DNA from: Burkholderiales bacterium
GTDB taxonomy: Bacteria; Pseudomonadota; Gammaproteobacteria; Burkholderiales; Burkholderiaceae_C
Assembly (NCBI GenBank): GCA_028868995.1
Contig: JAGWTH010000021.1
Coordinates: forward strand, 1 to 64,000
DNA length: 64,000 nucleotides
Direction: 5' to 3'
Both the position numbers and the translations under genes were made by a program. The notes under the pieces are model-generated. The model ran no database searches and was not told where the DNA came from. It saw only the letters and a list, made by a program, of their open reading frames with translations. Shown here in pieces: positions 32,254-40,464 of this stretch (positions within the stretch are counted from its first letter, which is position 1; each line of letters opens with the position of its first letter).

Positions 32254-35200
32254 TCAGGCAGCTTCCGCCATGGACACGGCGGATTCCATGTCCACCGCCA
32301 CGATGCGCGAGACGCCCTGCTCCTGCATGGTCACGCCGATCAGCTGCTCGGCCATCTCCATCGCGATCTTGTTGTGGCTGATGAACAGGAACTGCGTCTC
32401 GCGGCTCATGCTGGTCACCAGCTTGGCATAGCGCTCGGTGTTGGCGTCGTCCAGGGGCGCGTCCACCTCGTCCAGCAGGCAGAAGGGCGCCGGGTTGAGC
32501 TGGAAGATCGCGAACACCAGGGCGATGGCCGTCAGCGCCTTCTCGCCGCCGGACAGCAGGTGGATGGTCTGGTTCTTCTTGCCGGGCGGCTGCGCCATCA
32601 CCTGGACGCCGGAGTCGAGGATCTCCTCGCCGGTCATCACCAGCTTGGCGTTGCCGCCGCCGAACAGCTCGGGGAACATGCGGCCGAAGTGCTCGTTCAC
32701 GGTGTTGAACGTGTTGCCCAGCAGGTCGCGCGTCTCCGCGTCGATCTTGCGGATCGCGTCCTCCAGCGTCGTCATGGCCTCGGTCAGGTCCTTCGACTGG
32801 GCGTCCAGGAACTGCTTGCGCTCGCGCGCCGTGCTCAGTTCCTCCAGCGCCGCCAGGTTCACCGCCCCCAGGGCGGCGATCTCGCGATGCAGGCGGTCGA
32901 TCTCGGACTGCAGGCCCGTCAGGCGCACGCTGCCTTCCGCGATCGACTTCGCCACCGCCTCCAGGTCGGCCTGCGCGTCGGCGAGCAGCTGCGCGTACTG
33001 CTCCAGGCCCAGGCGGGCGGCCTGTTCCTTGAGCTGCAGGTCGGTGATGCGCTGGCGCAGCGGGTCCAGCTCGCGTTCCAGCTGCAGTCGGCGCTCGTCG
33101 CTGGCGCGCAGCTTGGCGGTGAGGTCGTCGTACTCGCTGCGCCGGGCGCCCAGCGTCTGCTCGCGCTCGGCCTTGAGCTGCAGCGCGCCCTGCAGGCCGG
33201 CCTGGGCGGCGGCATCGGTCAGGCGGGACAGTTCAGCCTGGGCGCGCTCCTCCTCGGTGGCGACGGAGCCCGCCTGCTGGGTGGCGGTCTCGATCGCGCG
33301 CTGCAGTTCGCCGCGGCGCGCCTCCAGGGCGCGCTGGGCGAACTGCGCCTCCTGCGCCTGGCGTTCCAGGCTGCGGTGCTGCTCGCGCGCCTCGGCCAGC
33401 TTGCGCTCGGCTTCGATCACCCGCTCGTCGAGCTGGGCATGGCGCTCCTGGCTGTCGGCCAGCTGCATGTCCAGCTCCTCGAAGCGGCCCTCGGCGGCGA
33501 CGCGCTTCTCCTGCAGTTCCTCCAGCAGCGCGTCCACCTCGCCCAGGTCGCCGGCGATCTGTTCGCTGCGGGCACGGGTCTGTTCGGCCAGCTGCGTCAG
33601 GCGCAGCGTCTCGACCTGCAGCTCGTGGGCGCGGCCCTGGCTCTCGGCCGCCTCGCGCCGCGCCACGGTCAGGCGCTGCGAGGCGTCGCTGTAGGCGGCC
33701 TCGGCGCGCACCAGCGCGGTCCGCGACTCCTCGGTGATGAGGGCCTGGGCGCGCAGCTGCTTCTCCAGGTTCTCGATCTCCTGCTGGCGCGCCAGCAGGC
33801 CGGCCTGCTCCGAGTCCTGCGCGTAGAAACTGACGCTGTGGGCGGTGACCGCATGCCCGGTCTTCACGTAGATGGCTTCGCCCGGCTGGAGCTTCTCGCG
33901 CGCGGCCAGCGCCTCCTCCAGCGTGGCGGCGGTGTAGCAGCCGTGCAGCCAGTCGGCCAGGAGGGCCTTCTGGCCGGCATCGTTCAGGCGCAGCAGGTCG
34001 GCCAGGCGCGGCAGGGCGGCCGCAGCGTCGGGCGCGGCCGCGGCGGGCGCATGGTAGAAGGCCAGCTTGGCCGGCGGCGCGTCGGCGGCGAAAGCGCGCA
34101 CCATGTCCAGGCGCGACACTTCGAGCGCCTGCATGCGCTCGCGCAGCGCGGCCTCCAGGGCGTTTTCCCAGCCTTGCTCGATGTGGATCTTCGTCCACAG
34201 GGCCTGCAGGCCCGCGAGCCCATGCTTGGCCAGCCAGGGCTGCAGCTTGCCGTCGGTGCGGACCTTCTCCTGCAGCGCCTTGAGCGCTTCCATGCGGGCC
34301 GACAGGTCCGCCTGGCGCGCGCCCTGCGCGTTGACGTCCTGCTGCTTCGCGCGCCGGTCCTCGTCCAGCTGGGGGACCTGCTCCTGCAGTTCGTGCAGAC
34401 GGGCATCGGCCGTCTCGGCGGCTTCCTGCGCCGCGGCGAGCTGCTGCTGGAGGTTGGCCAGGCGCTGTTCGTCCGGCGCGGCCAGCGCGTTGCGGTCCGC
34501 CACCAGGCGCTCGCGCCGCTGGTTCAGCTGGCGCGACTGTTCCTCGATGTTGCGCTGGTCGGCGGCCAGAACCTGGATCTGCTGCTGCACCTGGGCCACC
34601 GCGCCGCGCTGCTCCGAGGAGCGCTGCTGCGCCTGGCGCAGGCCTTCCTCCAGGTCCGGCAGCTGCAGACCCTGTTCCTCGACCTGGGCGGCCAGCAGCG
34701 TGGCCTTTTCCTCGGCCTCCACGGTCTGGGCGGCCAGGTTCTCCGTCTCGGCCTCGGCTTCCTCCCGGCGGGTGGCCCACTGCGCGGCCTGTTCCTTCAG
34801 CTGGACCAGGCGCTGCTCCACCCGCTGGCGGCCTTCCACCACGAAACGGATTTCGGCCTCCAGCCGGCCGACCTCGGCGCTCGCTTCGTAGAGCTGGCCC
34901 TGGGCCTGGTTGACCTGGTCGCCCGCGGCGTAGTGCGCCTGGCGGATGGTCTCGAGCTCGCTTTCCACCCGGCGCAGGTCGGCCACTCGCGATTCCAGGT
35001 CGTTGACGGCCTTGGCGGCGTCGGCCTGGATGCGCGCCTGGTCGGCCTCGGCCTCGGCGCGCTTGAGGAACCACAGCTGGTGCTGCCGCAGGCCGACGTC
35101 GGCCTGCAGGGCGTTGTACCGGGCGGCCACCTCGGCCTGCTTCTCCAGCTTCTCCAGGTTGGCGTTCAGCTCGCGCAGGATGTCCTCCACGCGCGTGAGG

Positions 35201-35769
35201 TTCTCGCGCGTGTCGTGCAGCCGGTTCTCGGTCTCCCGGCGGCGCTCCTTGTACTTGGAGACGCCCGCGGCCTCCTCGAGGAACAGGCGCAGCTCCTCGG
35301 GCTTGGACTCGATGATGCGGCTGATCGTGCCCTGGCCGATGATGGCGTAGGCGCGCGGGCCCAGGCCGGTGCCCAGGAACACGTCCTGGACGTCGCGCCG
35401 GCGCACCGGCTGGTTGTTGATGTAGTAGCTGGAGGTGCCGTCCCGGGTCAGCACGCGCTTGACCGCGATCTCGGCGAACTGGCTCCACTGGCCGCCGGCG
35501 CGGTGGTCGGCGTTGTCGAAGATCAGTTCGACCGAGGCGCGCGAGGCCGGCTTGCGGGTGGTGGTGCCGTTGAAGATGACGTCCTGCATGGACTCGCCGC
35601 GCAGCTCGCTGGCCTTGGACTCGCCCAGCACCCAGCGCACCGCGTCCATGATGTTCGACTTGCCGCAGCCGTTGGGGCCCACCACGCCCACGAGCTGGCC
35701 CGGCAGCATGAAGTTGGTGGGTTCGGCAAAGGACTTGAACCCGGAAAGCTTGATCGATGTGAGACGCAC
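32254..35769 (-). CDS. smc: Chromosome segregation protein SMC
   Basis: ATPase that condenses and segregates the chromosome with ScpA/ScpB. 1171 residues from the GTG at 35769 (MRLTSIKLSGFKSF), preceded by GAGGGG. The N-terminal Walker A is GPNGCGKSN at 31-39. Long Gln/Glu/Ala-rich coiled coils cover about 170-510 and 670-1000, flanking a hinge (about 515-660, with CYTAATLEEAL). The C-terminal signature is LSGGEKALTAIAL and Walker B is LLDEVDAPLDDAN. The reading frame stays open upstream to 36837, but that part is antisense to the MHYT gene and is not SMC. Leader carries a large hairpin (35800-35860). Confidence 0.96.
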   Translation of the reverse strand: MRLTSIKLSGFKSFAEPTNFMLPGQLVGVVGPNGCGKSNIMDAVRWVLGESKASELRGESMQDVIFNGTTTRKPASRASVELIFDNADHRAGGQWSQFAEIAVKRVLTRDGTSSYYINNQPVRRRDVQDVFLGTGLGPRAYAIIGQGTISRIIESKPEELRLFLEEAAGVSKYKERRRETENRLHDTRENLTRVEDILRELNANLEKLEKQAEVAARYNALQADVGLRQHQLWFLKRAEAEADQARIQADAAKAVNDLESRVADLRRVESELETIRQAHYAAGDQVNQAQGQLYEASAEVGRLEAEIRFVVEGRQRVEQRLVQLKEQAAQWATRREEAEAETENLAAQTVEAEEKATLLAAQVEEQGLQLPDLEEGLRQAQQRSSEQRGAVAQVQQQIQVLAADQRNIEEQSRQLNQRRERLVADRNALAAPDEQRLANLQQQLAAAQEAAETADARLHELQEQVPQLDEDRRAKQQDVNAQGARQADLSARMEALKALQEKVRTDGKLQPWLAKHGLAGLQALWTKIHIEQGWENALEAALRERMQALEVSRLDMVRAFAADAPPAKLAFYHAPAAAAPDAAAALPRLADLLRLNDAGQKALLADWLHGCYTAATLEEALAAREKLQPGEAIYVKTGHAVTAHSVSFYAQDSEQAGLLARQQEIENLEKQLRAQALITEESRTALVRAEAAYSDASQRLTVARREAAESQGRAHELQVETLRLTQLAEQTRARSEQIAGDLGEVDALLEELQEKRVAAEGRFEELDMQLADSQERHAQLDERVIEAERKLAEAREQHRSLERQAQEAQFAQRALEARRGELQRAIETATQQAGSVATEEERAQAELSRLTDAAAQAGLQGALQLKAEREQTLGARRSEYDDLTAKLRASDERRLQLERELDPLRQRITDLQLKEQAARLGLEQYAQLLADAQADLEAVAKSIAEGSVRLTGLQSEIDRLHREIAALGAVNLAALEELSTARERKQFLDAQSKDLTEAMTTLEDAIRKIDAETRDLLGNTFNTVNEHFGRMFPELFGGGNAKLVMTGEEILDSGVQVMAQPPGKKNQTIHLLSGGEKALTAIALVFAIFQLNPAPFCLLDEVDAPLDDANTERYAKLVTSMSRETQFLFISHNKIAMEMAEQLIGVTMQEQGVSRIVAVDMESAVSMAEAA

Positions 35770-35799
35770 TGCCCCTCGCCCCTGTCGCTGACTGGAATG

Positions 35800-35860
35800 G
35801 CGACGCCGGCGAGGCAAGTCTGCGCGAGGACGTCGCGCAGCGCTGCCGAGCCGGCGTCGC
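35800..35860. other. 61-base nearly perfect stem-loop in the smc leader
   Basis: Three nested paired blocks: GCGACGCCGGC/GCCGGCGTCGC (11 bp), GGCA/TGCC (4 bp), CTGCGCGA/TCGCGCAG (8 bp). They are separated by symmetrical internal loops (GA/GA, AGT/CGC), and the apical loop is GGACG. A -10-like TATCAT on the minus strand (35875-35870) would start smc transcription right at the base of the hairpin, making it a structured 5' leader about 30 bases before the GTG. It could instead be a dispersed palindromic element. Confidence 0.6.
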
Positions 35861-35922
35861 TGCGGCCCCATGATAACCGTTGGGCCGGCCCCCCCGGCCG
35901 GCGGCCGGCCGGCCGGGCGGGC

Positions 35923-35936
35923 GTGAAGCAGTTCAC
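35923..35936 (+). promoter_or_regulatory. CRP/FNR-family-type site upstream of first MHYT gene
   Basis: GTGAAGCAGTTCAC is GTGA-N6-TCAC, the core of a CRP-like site, and a perfect 5-bp inverted repeat. It ends 85 bases before the TTG start at 36022. The flanking GC-rich stretch at 35882-35922 consists largely of repeated GGCCGG units and holds no gene. Confidence 0.5.
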
Positions 35937-36021
35937 GGAAAGCCCCGGACTGAGCGCCCGGCCGCATCCGGCCGGCCGGAGCGCGCGTACGGGACGGGAA
36001 CACCTGCCGAAAGGAGCTCCC

Positions 36022-36789
36022 TTGAACCCCGCCGTCGTCACCAGCTGGCAACTTCCCTACATCGCCCTGTCCTTCGTGATCTCCGTGCTCGGCGCCTCCG
36101 TGGCGCTCACCGCCGCCACCCGCATCCGCGAGCGCTCGGGCGGGATCAGCCGGTTCAATGCCCTCGCCGCGGGGGTCGCCCTGGGCGGCATCGGGGTCTG
36201 GGCCATGCACTTCATCGGGATGCTGGCCCTGAAGCTGGACCTGGCCAGCAGCTACTCCCTGCCGGAGACCGCGGCCTCGCTGGTGGCGGCCATCGCCGGC
36301 AGCTCGCTGGCCCTGGCGTTCGTGGCGAAGGCCCCGGAACGCCTCGGCCGCATGCTGGGCTCGGGCTTCCTGCTCGGACTGGGCGTGGTCGTGATGCACT
36401 ACCTGGGCATGTTCGGGATGCGCTTCGGCGGCTACATCCGCTGGGACTGGGGGATCGTCGCCCTGTCGGCGGTGATCGCCGTGGTCGCCGCCACGGCGGC
36501 GCTGTGGATGGCCTTCCATACCCGGACGCTCGGCCTGCGCGCCGGCGCCTCCGTGCTCATGGGGGTGGCCGTCTGCGCCATGCACTACACCGGCATGAAC
36601 GCCGCCGAATTCGTCTGCACCACGGTCAACCGGGTGGCCGCCCCCCAGGGCCCCTGGACCGTGAACGCGATGGACCTGCCCTCCCTGGTCGCCGCGGTCT
36701 CCCTGGGCCTGGCGGCGGTGATCTCCATCGACCAGATGTTCCAGCGGGCCACCCAACGCCGTCCCACGGCGGCGAGGGCCGCGCGCTGA
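36022..36789 (+). CDS. Stand-alone MHYT domain membrane protein (copy 1)
   Basis: 255-residue protein made only of an MHYT sensor module: seven hydrophobic helices with three signature repeats, AMHFIGM (about 67), VMHYLGM (about 123) and AMHYTGM (about 188). MHYT domains are predicted to bind copper at the Met/His side chains and sense O2, CO or NO. Elsewhere they are usually fused to GGDEF, EAL or kinase domains, but here there is no output domain. The start is TTG at 36022, set by AAGGAG at 36011-36016 with five-base spacing. It is paralogous to the next gene and shares its upstream site. Confidence 0.85.
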   Translation: MNPAVVTSWQLPYIALSFVISVLGASVALTAATRIRERSGGISRFNALAAGVALGGIGVWAMHFIGMLALKLDLASSYSLPETAASLVAAIAGSSLALAFVAKAPERLGRMLGSGFLLGLGVVVMHYLGMFGMRFGGYIRWDWGIVALSAVIAVVAATAALWMAFHTRTLGLRAGASVLMGVAVCAMHYTGMNAAEFVCTTVNRVAAPQGPWTVNAMDLPSLVAAVSLGLAAVISIDQMFQRATQRRPTAARAAR

Positions 36790-36823
36790 GGCATGGCGGG
36801 CGCCCCATCCAGGCCCCGTTCCC

Positions 36824-36837
36824 GTGACCCAGTTCAC
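36824..36837 (+). promoter_or_regulatory. CRP/FNR-family-type site upstream of second MHYT gene
   Basis: GTGACCCAGTTCAC keeps GTGA-N6-TCAC and continues with the same CGGGAAGC/CGGAAAGC-type flank as the site before copy 1. It ends 89 bases before the ATG at 36927, nearly the same distance as in copy 1. An A/T-rich stretch 36875-36900 beyond it could contain the -10. Confidence 0.5.
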
Positions 36838-36926
36838 GGGAAGCTCGGCTTTGGGTGAGGGCGTCCACCTATTCAGGCTTAAGTATTTCTACCATACGGA
36901 ATCTGCAGCCAGACCAGGACAAGCCG

Positions 36927-37700
36927 ATGAACCCCACGCCCGTCGCCTCCTCCTACCAGTTGGGCTACGTCGCCCTGTCCTACGCCATCTCCGTCCTTGG
37001 CGGCATCGTCGCCCTCTGGTCCGCCCAGCGCATCCGCCGCGACTCGGGCGAGATCAGCTTCGTGAATGCGCTGGCGGCCGGCCTGGCCCTGGGCGGCATC
37101 GGCGTCTGGTCCATGCACTTCATGGGCATCCTCGCCCTGAAGCTGGATGCCGCCACCAGCTTCTCGCTCTGGGAAACCGTCGTTTCGCTGATCGCCGCGG
37201 TGATCGGCAGCGCGCTGGCGCTGGCCTACGTGGCCAAGGCGCCCGACCGCGTCGGCCGGCTGCTGGGCGCGGGCTTCGTGCTGGGCATGGGCGTGGTCGT
37301 CATGCACTACCTGGGCATGGACGGCATGAAGATCGCCGGCTACATCCGCTGGGACTGGGGCATCGTCGCGGTCTCCGCCGTGATCGCCGTCCTGGCCGCG
37401 ACCGCCGCCCTCTGGCTGGCGTTCAATACCAGCGGGGGCGGCGCACGGGTCGCGGCGGCGATGGTGATGGGCGTGGCCGTCTGCGCCATGCACTACACCG
37501 GCATGGCCGCCGCGGACTTCATCTGCACCGCCGACCCGGGCATCGCTCCGCAGGGCTTCGGCTACTTCGGCGCCGCCCAGCTGCCGGCCGTCATCACCTT
37601 CGTGGCGCTCACGACGGCCGCCATGATCGTCGTGTACCAGGTCTACCAGGAAAGCACCCAGGAGCTCGACGGCCTGGAAGCCGTCACCGGCTACCGTTGA
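36927..37700 (+). CDS. Stand-alone MHYT domain membrane protein (copy 2)
   Basis: 257 residues, colinear with copy 1 from MNP to the last helix (GGIGVWSMHFMGILALKLD compared with GGIGVWAMHFIGMLALKLD). Three MHYT signatures (SMHFMGI, VMHYLGM, AMHYTGM) and seven helices. The ATG at 36927 is preceded by AGGACAAGCCG. It differs from copy 1 mainly in the last 40 residues. Tandem duplication with retention of the upstream site suggests two sensors under one regulator. Any partner output protein must be encoded elsewhere. Confidence 0.86.
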   Translation: MNPTPVASSYQLGYVALSYAISVLGGIVALWSAQRIRRDSGEISFVNALAAGLALGGIGVWSMHFMGILALKLDAATSFSLWETVVSLIAAVIGSALALAYVAKAPDRVGRLLGAGFVLGMGVVVMHYLGMDGMKIAGYIRWDWGIVAVSAVIAVLAATAALWLAFNTSGGGARVAAAMVMGVAVCAMHYTGMAAADFICTADPGIAPQGFGYFGAAQLPAVITFVALTTAAMIVVYQVYQESTQELDGLEAVTGYR

Positions 37701-37737
37701 GGCGGCCGGCGCACCGCCACGGCGGCCCGTCCGCGGA

Positions 37738-38184
37738 TCAGCCGCCGATGTGCATGGCGAACGTCGCCCCGCTGGAATGCCGGCAGGTGCCCGTGCCCAG
37801 GGTTGGCGAATTCATCGTGTAGCGGCAGGTGATGAACCCGCCTCGGCTGCCGGCGCCGTTGGCCAGGCCGTCGCGCGCGGAACCCGCCAGGCGGGTGGCC
37901 TCCCCGGTGAAGCTCTCCTCGCCGATGACCGTGGAGAAACGGCCGCGGCCATCGAGATCGTTGGTCACCGTGGCGGCCACCACGCCGTAGCCGCTCGCCA
38001 GCTCGTTGGCGGGATACAGTCGCGCCGTGAAGGTGAGCGGCGGCGCGGCCGCCGGGACGAGCGCCACCGCGGCCGGGGCCGGCGCCGGCTGGATCGGCAC
38101 GACGTAGCAGCCGGCGAGCGCGCCGGCCAGGATCGCCGCGGCGGCGAGCTTCGCCGCCGGCTTCGGGGAGAAAGGGATCTTCAT
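37738..38184 (-). CDS. Small lipoprotein of unknown function
   Basis: 148 residues. A signal peptide with lipobox LAGC (Cys26) predicts attachment to a membrane, probably the outer one (residue after Cys is Tyr, no Asp). A Pro/Ala-rich linker (about 30-50) is followed by a compact domain beginning TFTARLYPANELASGYG and containing GFITCRYT and GTCRHSSGATFAMHIG, with two Cys that could form a disulfide. I do not recognise the family. Convergent with the MHYT gene; its leader contains two palindromes (38201-38232). Confidence 0.8.
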   Translation of the reverse strand: MKIPFSPKPAAKLAAAAILAGALAGCYVVPIQPAPAPAAVALVPAAAPPLTFTARLYPANELASGYGVVAATVTNDLDGRGRFSTVIGEESFTGEATRLAGSARDGLANGAGSRGGFITCRYTMNSPTLGTGTCRHSSGATFAMHIGG

Positions 38185-38200
38185 CGGGATCTTCGAGGCC

Positions 38201-38232
38201 CAAGCACATGCTTGTGCGGCGGACTGTCCGCC
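38201..38232. promoter_or_regulatory. Two adjacent palindromes upstream of the lipoprotein gene
   Basis: CAAGCACATGCTTG (38201-38214) is a perfect 6-bp-arm palindrome, and GGCGGA-CTG-TCCGCC (38218-38232) is a second one. Both lie 17-48 bases before the lipoprotein ATG. They are candidate operators for the minus-strand gene; on the plus strand they are far from dapC. Confidence 0.35.
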
Positions 38233-38348
38233 CCCGCGGCGCTTCCAGGCAGGAATTCCCGCAGCCGTATCGCTTTGCGGGACGGCGGGTATCGCCGGCT
38301 GCGACTCGCGCTGCCTCCGGCCGGGCGGCGACCCGCCGGACGCGCGGG

Positions 38349-38354
38349 GATAAT
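38349..38354 (+). promoter_or_regulatory. -10 element of dapC, near-leaderless
   Basis: GATAAT is six bases before the dapC ATG at 38361, giving an mRNA that would begin at or next to the start codon. No -35 consensus at 16-18 bp. Confidence 0.45.
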
Positions 38355-38360
38355 CGCGGG

Positions 38361-39563
38361 ATGAACCCCCTGTTGTCCCGCCTGCAGCCCTACCCGTTCG
38401 AGCGGCTGCGGCAACTGTTCGCCGGCGTCACGCCCAACCCCGCCTGGCGGCCGATCAGCCTGGGCATCGGCGAGCCCAAGCACCCGACCCCCGCCTTCAT
38501 CAAGCAGGCGCTGGCCGCGGCGATGGAGACCCCCGGGCACGACCTGGCCCTCTACCCGCCCACCGCCGGCACGCCGGAACTGCGCCAGGCCTGCGCGGGC
38601 TGGCTGCGGCGGCGCTACGGGCTCGCGCTCGATGCGGCCACGCAGGTGCTGCCCGTGAACGGCTCGCGCGAGGCCTTGTTCGCCTTCGCCCAGACGGTGA
38701 TCGACCCCAGCCGTCCGGCCGTGGTGGTCTGCCCCAATCCCTTCTACCAGATCTACGAGGGCGCGGCCCTGCTGGCCGGCGCGCAGCCGTACTACGCGCC
38801 CAGCGACCCGGCGCGCAATTTCGCCGTCGACTGGGACAGCGTGCCCGAGGCCACCTGGGCGCGCACGCAACTCGTCTACGTCTGCTCGCCGGGCAATCCC
38901 ACCGGCGCCGTCATGCCGCTGACCGAGTGGGAGAAGCTGTTCGCGCTGCAGGACCGCCACGGCTTCGTGATCGCCTCGGACGAGTGCTACAGCGAGATCT
39001 ACTTCCGCGACGAGCCGCCCCTGGGCGGCCTGGAAGCGGCAGCCCGGCTGGGGCGCCGGGACTTCCGCGGGCTGGTGGCCTTCACCAGCCTGTCCAAGCG
39101 CAGCAACGTGCCGGGCATGCGCAGCGGCTTCGTCGCCGGCGACGCGCAGATCCTGAAGCAGTTCCTGCTCTATCGCACCTACCACGGCAGCGCGATGAGC
39201 CCGATCGTGCAGTCCGCCAGCATCGCGGCCTGGAACGACGAGCAGCACGTGGTGGACAACCGGGAGCAGTACCGCCGCAAGTTCGCCGAGGTGACGCCGC
39301 TGCTGGAGCAGGTGCTGGACGTGCGACTGCCCGACGCCAGCTTCTACCTCTGGGCCGGCGTGCGTGGAAGCGACACCGACTTCGCCCGCGACCTGCTGGC
39401 TCAATACAATGTGACCGTGCTGCCGGGAAGCTACCTCGCCCGCGAGGCCGGGGGCGTCAATCCCGGCGCCGGCCGCGTGCGGATGGCGCTGGTCGCCGAC
39501 ACCGCCGAATGCCTCGAGGCCGCCCAGCGCATCGTGCAATTCGTCCAGAACAGAAAACCCTGA
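38361..39563 (+). CDS. dapC: Succinyldiaminopimelate transaminase DapC
   Basis: PLP-dependent class I/II aminotransferase that makes N-succinyl-LL-diaminopimelate, in lysine and peptidoglycan synthesis. 400 residues. Typical features are [11 protein letters not shown] near residue 35, the aromatic-stacking [19 protein letters not shown] near 178, and the PLP Lys within [15 protein letters not shown] near 248. The ATG at 38361 follows a -10 element closely. The stop is six bases before dapD, and dapE lies three genes on, so the succinylase branch is clustered. Confidence 0.94.
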   Translation: MNPLLSRLQPYPFERLRQLFAGVTPNPAWRPISLGIGEPKHPTPAFIKQALAAAMETPGHDLALYPPTAGTPELRQACAGWLRRRYGLALDAATQVLPVNGSREALFAFAQTVIDPSRPAVVVCPNPFYQIYEGAALLAGAQPYYAPSDPARNFAVDWDSVPEATWARTQLVYVCSPGNPTGAVMPLTEWEKLFALQDRHGFVIASDECYSEIYFRDEPPLGGLEAAARLGRRDFRGLVAFTSLSKRSNVPGMRSGFVAGDAQILKQFLLYRTYHGSAMSPIVQSASIAAWNDEQHVVDNREQYRRKFAEVTPLLEQVLDVRLPDASFYLWAGVRGSDTDFARDLLAQYNVTVLPGSYLAREAGGVNPGAGRVRMALVADTAECLEAAQRIVQFVQNRKP

Positions 39564-39568
39564 TCCCC

Positions 39569-40402
39569 ATGACCCAGCAGCTCCAGCAGACCATCGACAC
39601 CGCGTGGGACAACCGCGCCAGCCTCTCCGCCGCCTCCGCGCCGAGGGAAGTGCGCGAAGCCGTGGACCACGTCATCGCGGAGCTCAACGCCGGCAAGCTG
39701 CGCGTGGCCACCCGCCAGGGCGTGGGCCAGTGGACCGTGCACCAGTGGATCAAGAAGGCCGTGCTGCTGTCCTTCCGCCTGAACGACAACGTGATCATGA
39801 AGGCCGGCGAGCTGGCCTTCTTCGACAAGGTGCCGACCAAGTTCTCGCACCTGTCCCCGGAGGAGATGGCCGCCACCGGCGTGCGCGTGGTGCCGCCGGC
39901 GGTCGCGCGCCGCGGCAGCTTCGTCGCCAAGGGAGCGATCCTGATGCCCTCGTACGTCAACATCGGGGCCTACGTCGACGAGGGCACCATGGTGGACACC
40001 TGGGCCACCGTCGGCTCCTGCGCGCAGGTGGGCAAGAACGTCCACCTGTCCGGCGGCGTCGGCCTGGGCGGCGTGCTGGAGCCGCTGCAGGCCAACCCGA
40101 CCATCATCGAGGACAACTGCTTCATCGGCGCCCGCTCGGAGGTGGTCGAAGGCGTGATCGTGGAAGAGAACTCGGTGCTGGGCATGGGCGTGTACATCGG
40201 CAAGAGCACCCCCATCTTCAACCGGGACACCGGCGAGATCCTCTACGGCCGCGTGCCGAGCGGCAGCGTGGTGATCAGCGGGGGCCTGCACAAGAAGGCA
40301 GCGGACGGCACGCCCTACAGCACGTATGCGGCCGTCATCGTGAAGACCGTGGACGCCAAGACGCGCGCGTCCACCAGCCTGAACGAGCTGCTTCGCGACT
40401 GA
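39569..40402 (+). CDS. dapD: 2,3,4,5-tetrahydropyridine-2,6-dicarboxylate N-succinyltransferase DapD
   Basis: Adds succinyl from succinyl-CoA to tetrahydrodipicolinate. 277 residues, trimeric left-handed beta-helix type. The N-terminal helical part ([13 protein letters not shown]) is followed by hexapeptide repeats from about 105 to 215 ([31 protein letters not shown]) and [14 protein letters not shown]. Follows dapC by six bases with no promoter between, so co-transcribed. Confidence 0.96.
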   Translation: MTQQLQQTIDTAWDNRASLSAASAPREVREAVDHVIAELNAGKLRVATRQGVGQWTVHQWIKKAVLLSFRLNDNVIMKAGELAFFDKVPTKFSHLSPEEMAATGVRVVPPAVARRGSFVAKGAILMPSYVNIGAYVDEGTMVDTWATVGSCAQVGKNVHLSGGVGLGGVLEPLQANPTIIEDNCFIGARSEVVEGVIVEENSVLGMGVYIGKSTPIFNRDTGEILYGRVPSGSVVISGGLHKKAADGTPYSTYAAVIVKTVDAKTRASTSLNELLRD

Positions 40403-40411
40403 GTCGGGAGA

Positions 40412-40449
40412 CGTAGGGTGGCGGTGAGCGCAGCGAACCCCACCGTCGT
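40412..40449. repeat. Imperfect palindromic dispersed-repeat-like element
   Basis: The stretch beginning GTAGGGTGGCGGTGAGCGC and ending in CCCACCGTC has GGGTGG/CCCACC ends and an internal GAGCGCAGCGAACCC. This wording resembles a family of short GTAGGGTGGG...CCCACC repeats that recur between genes in many proteobacteria. Only one copy is seen here, so the assignment rests on memory of the motif. Confidence 0.35.
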
Positions 40450-40464
40450 AACGGAGGAGTGGTA

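Noticed and set aside
35882-35922. Possible repeat array of GGCCGG units
   Set aside because: Short, irregular and explained by local GC richness; no spaced direct repeats, hence not a CRISPR or structured array.
35770-36837. N-terminal extension of the smc frame beyond the GTG at 35769
   Set aside because: The extra residues are antisense to the first MHYT gene and unlike any SMC; MRLTSIKLSGFKSF is the normal SMC start.
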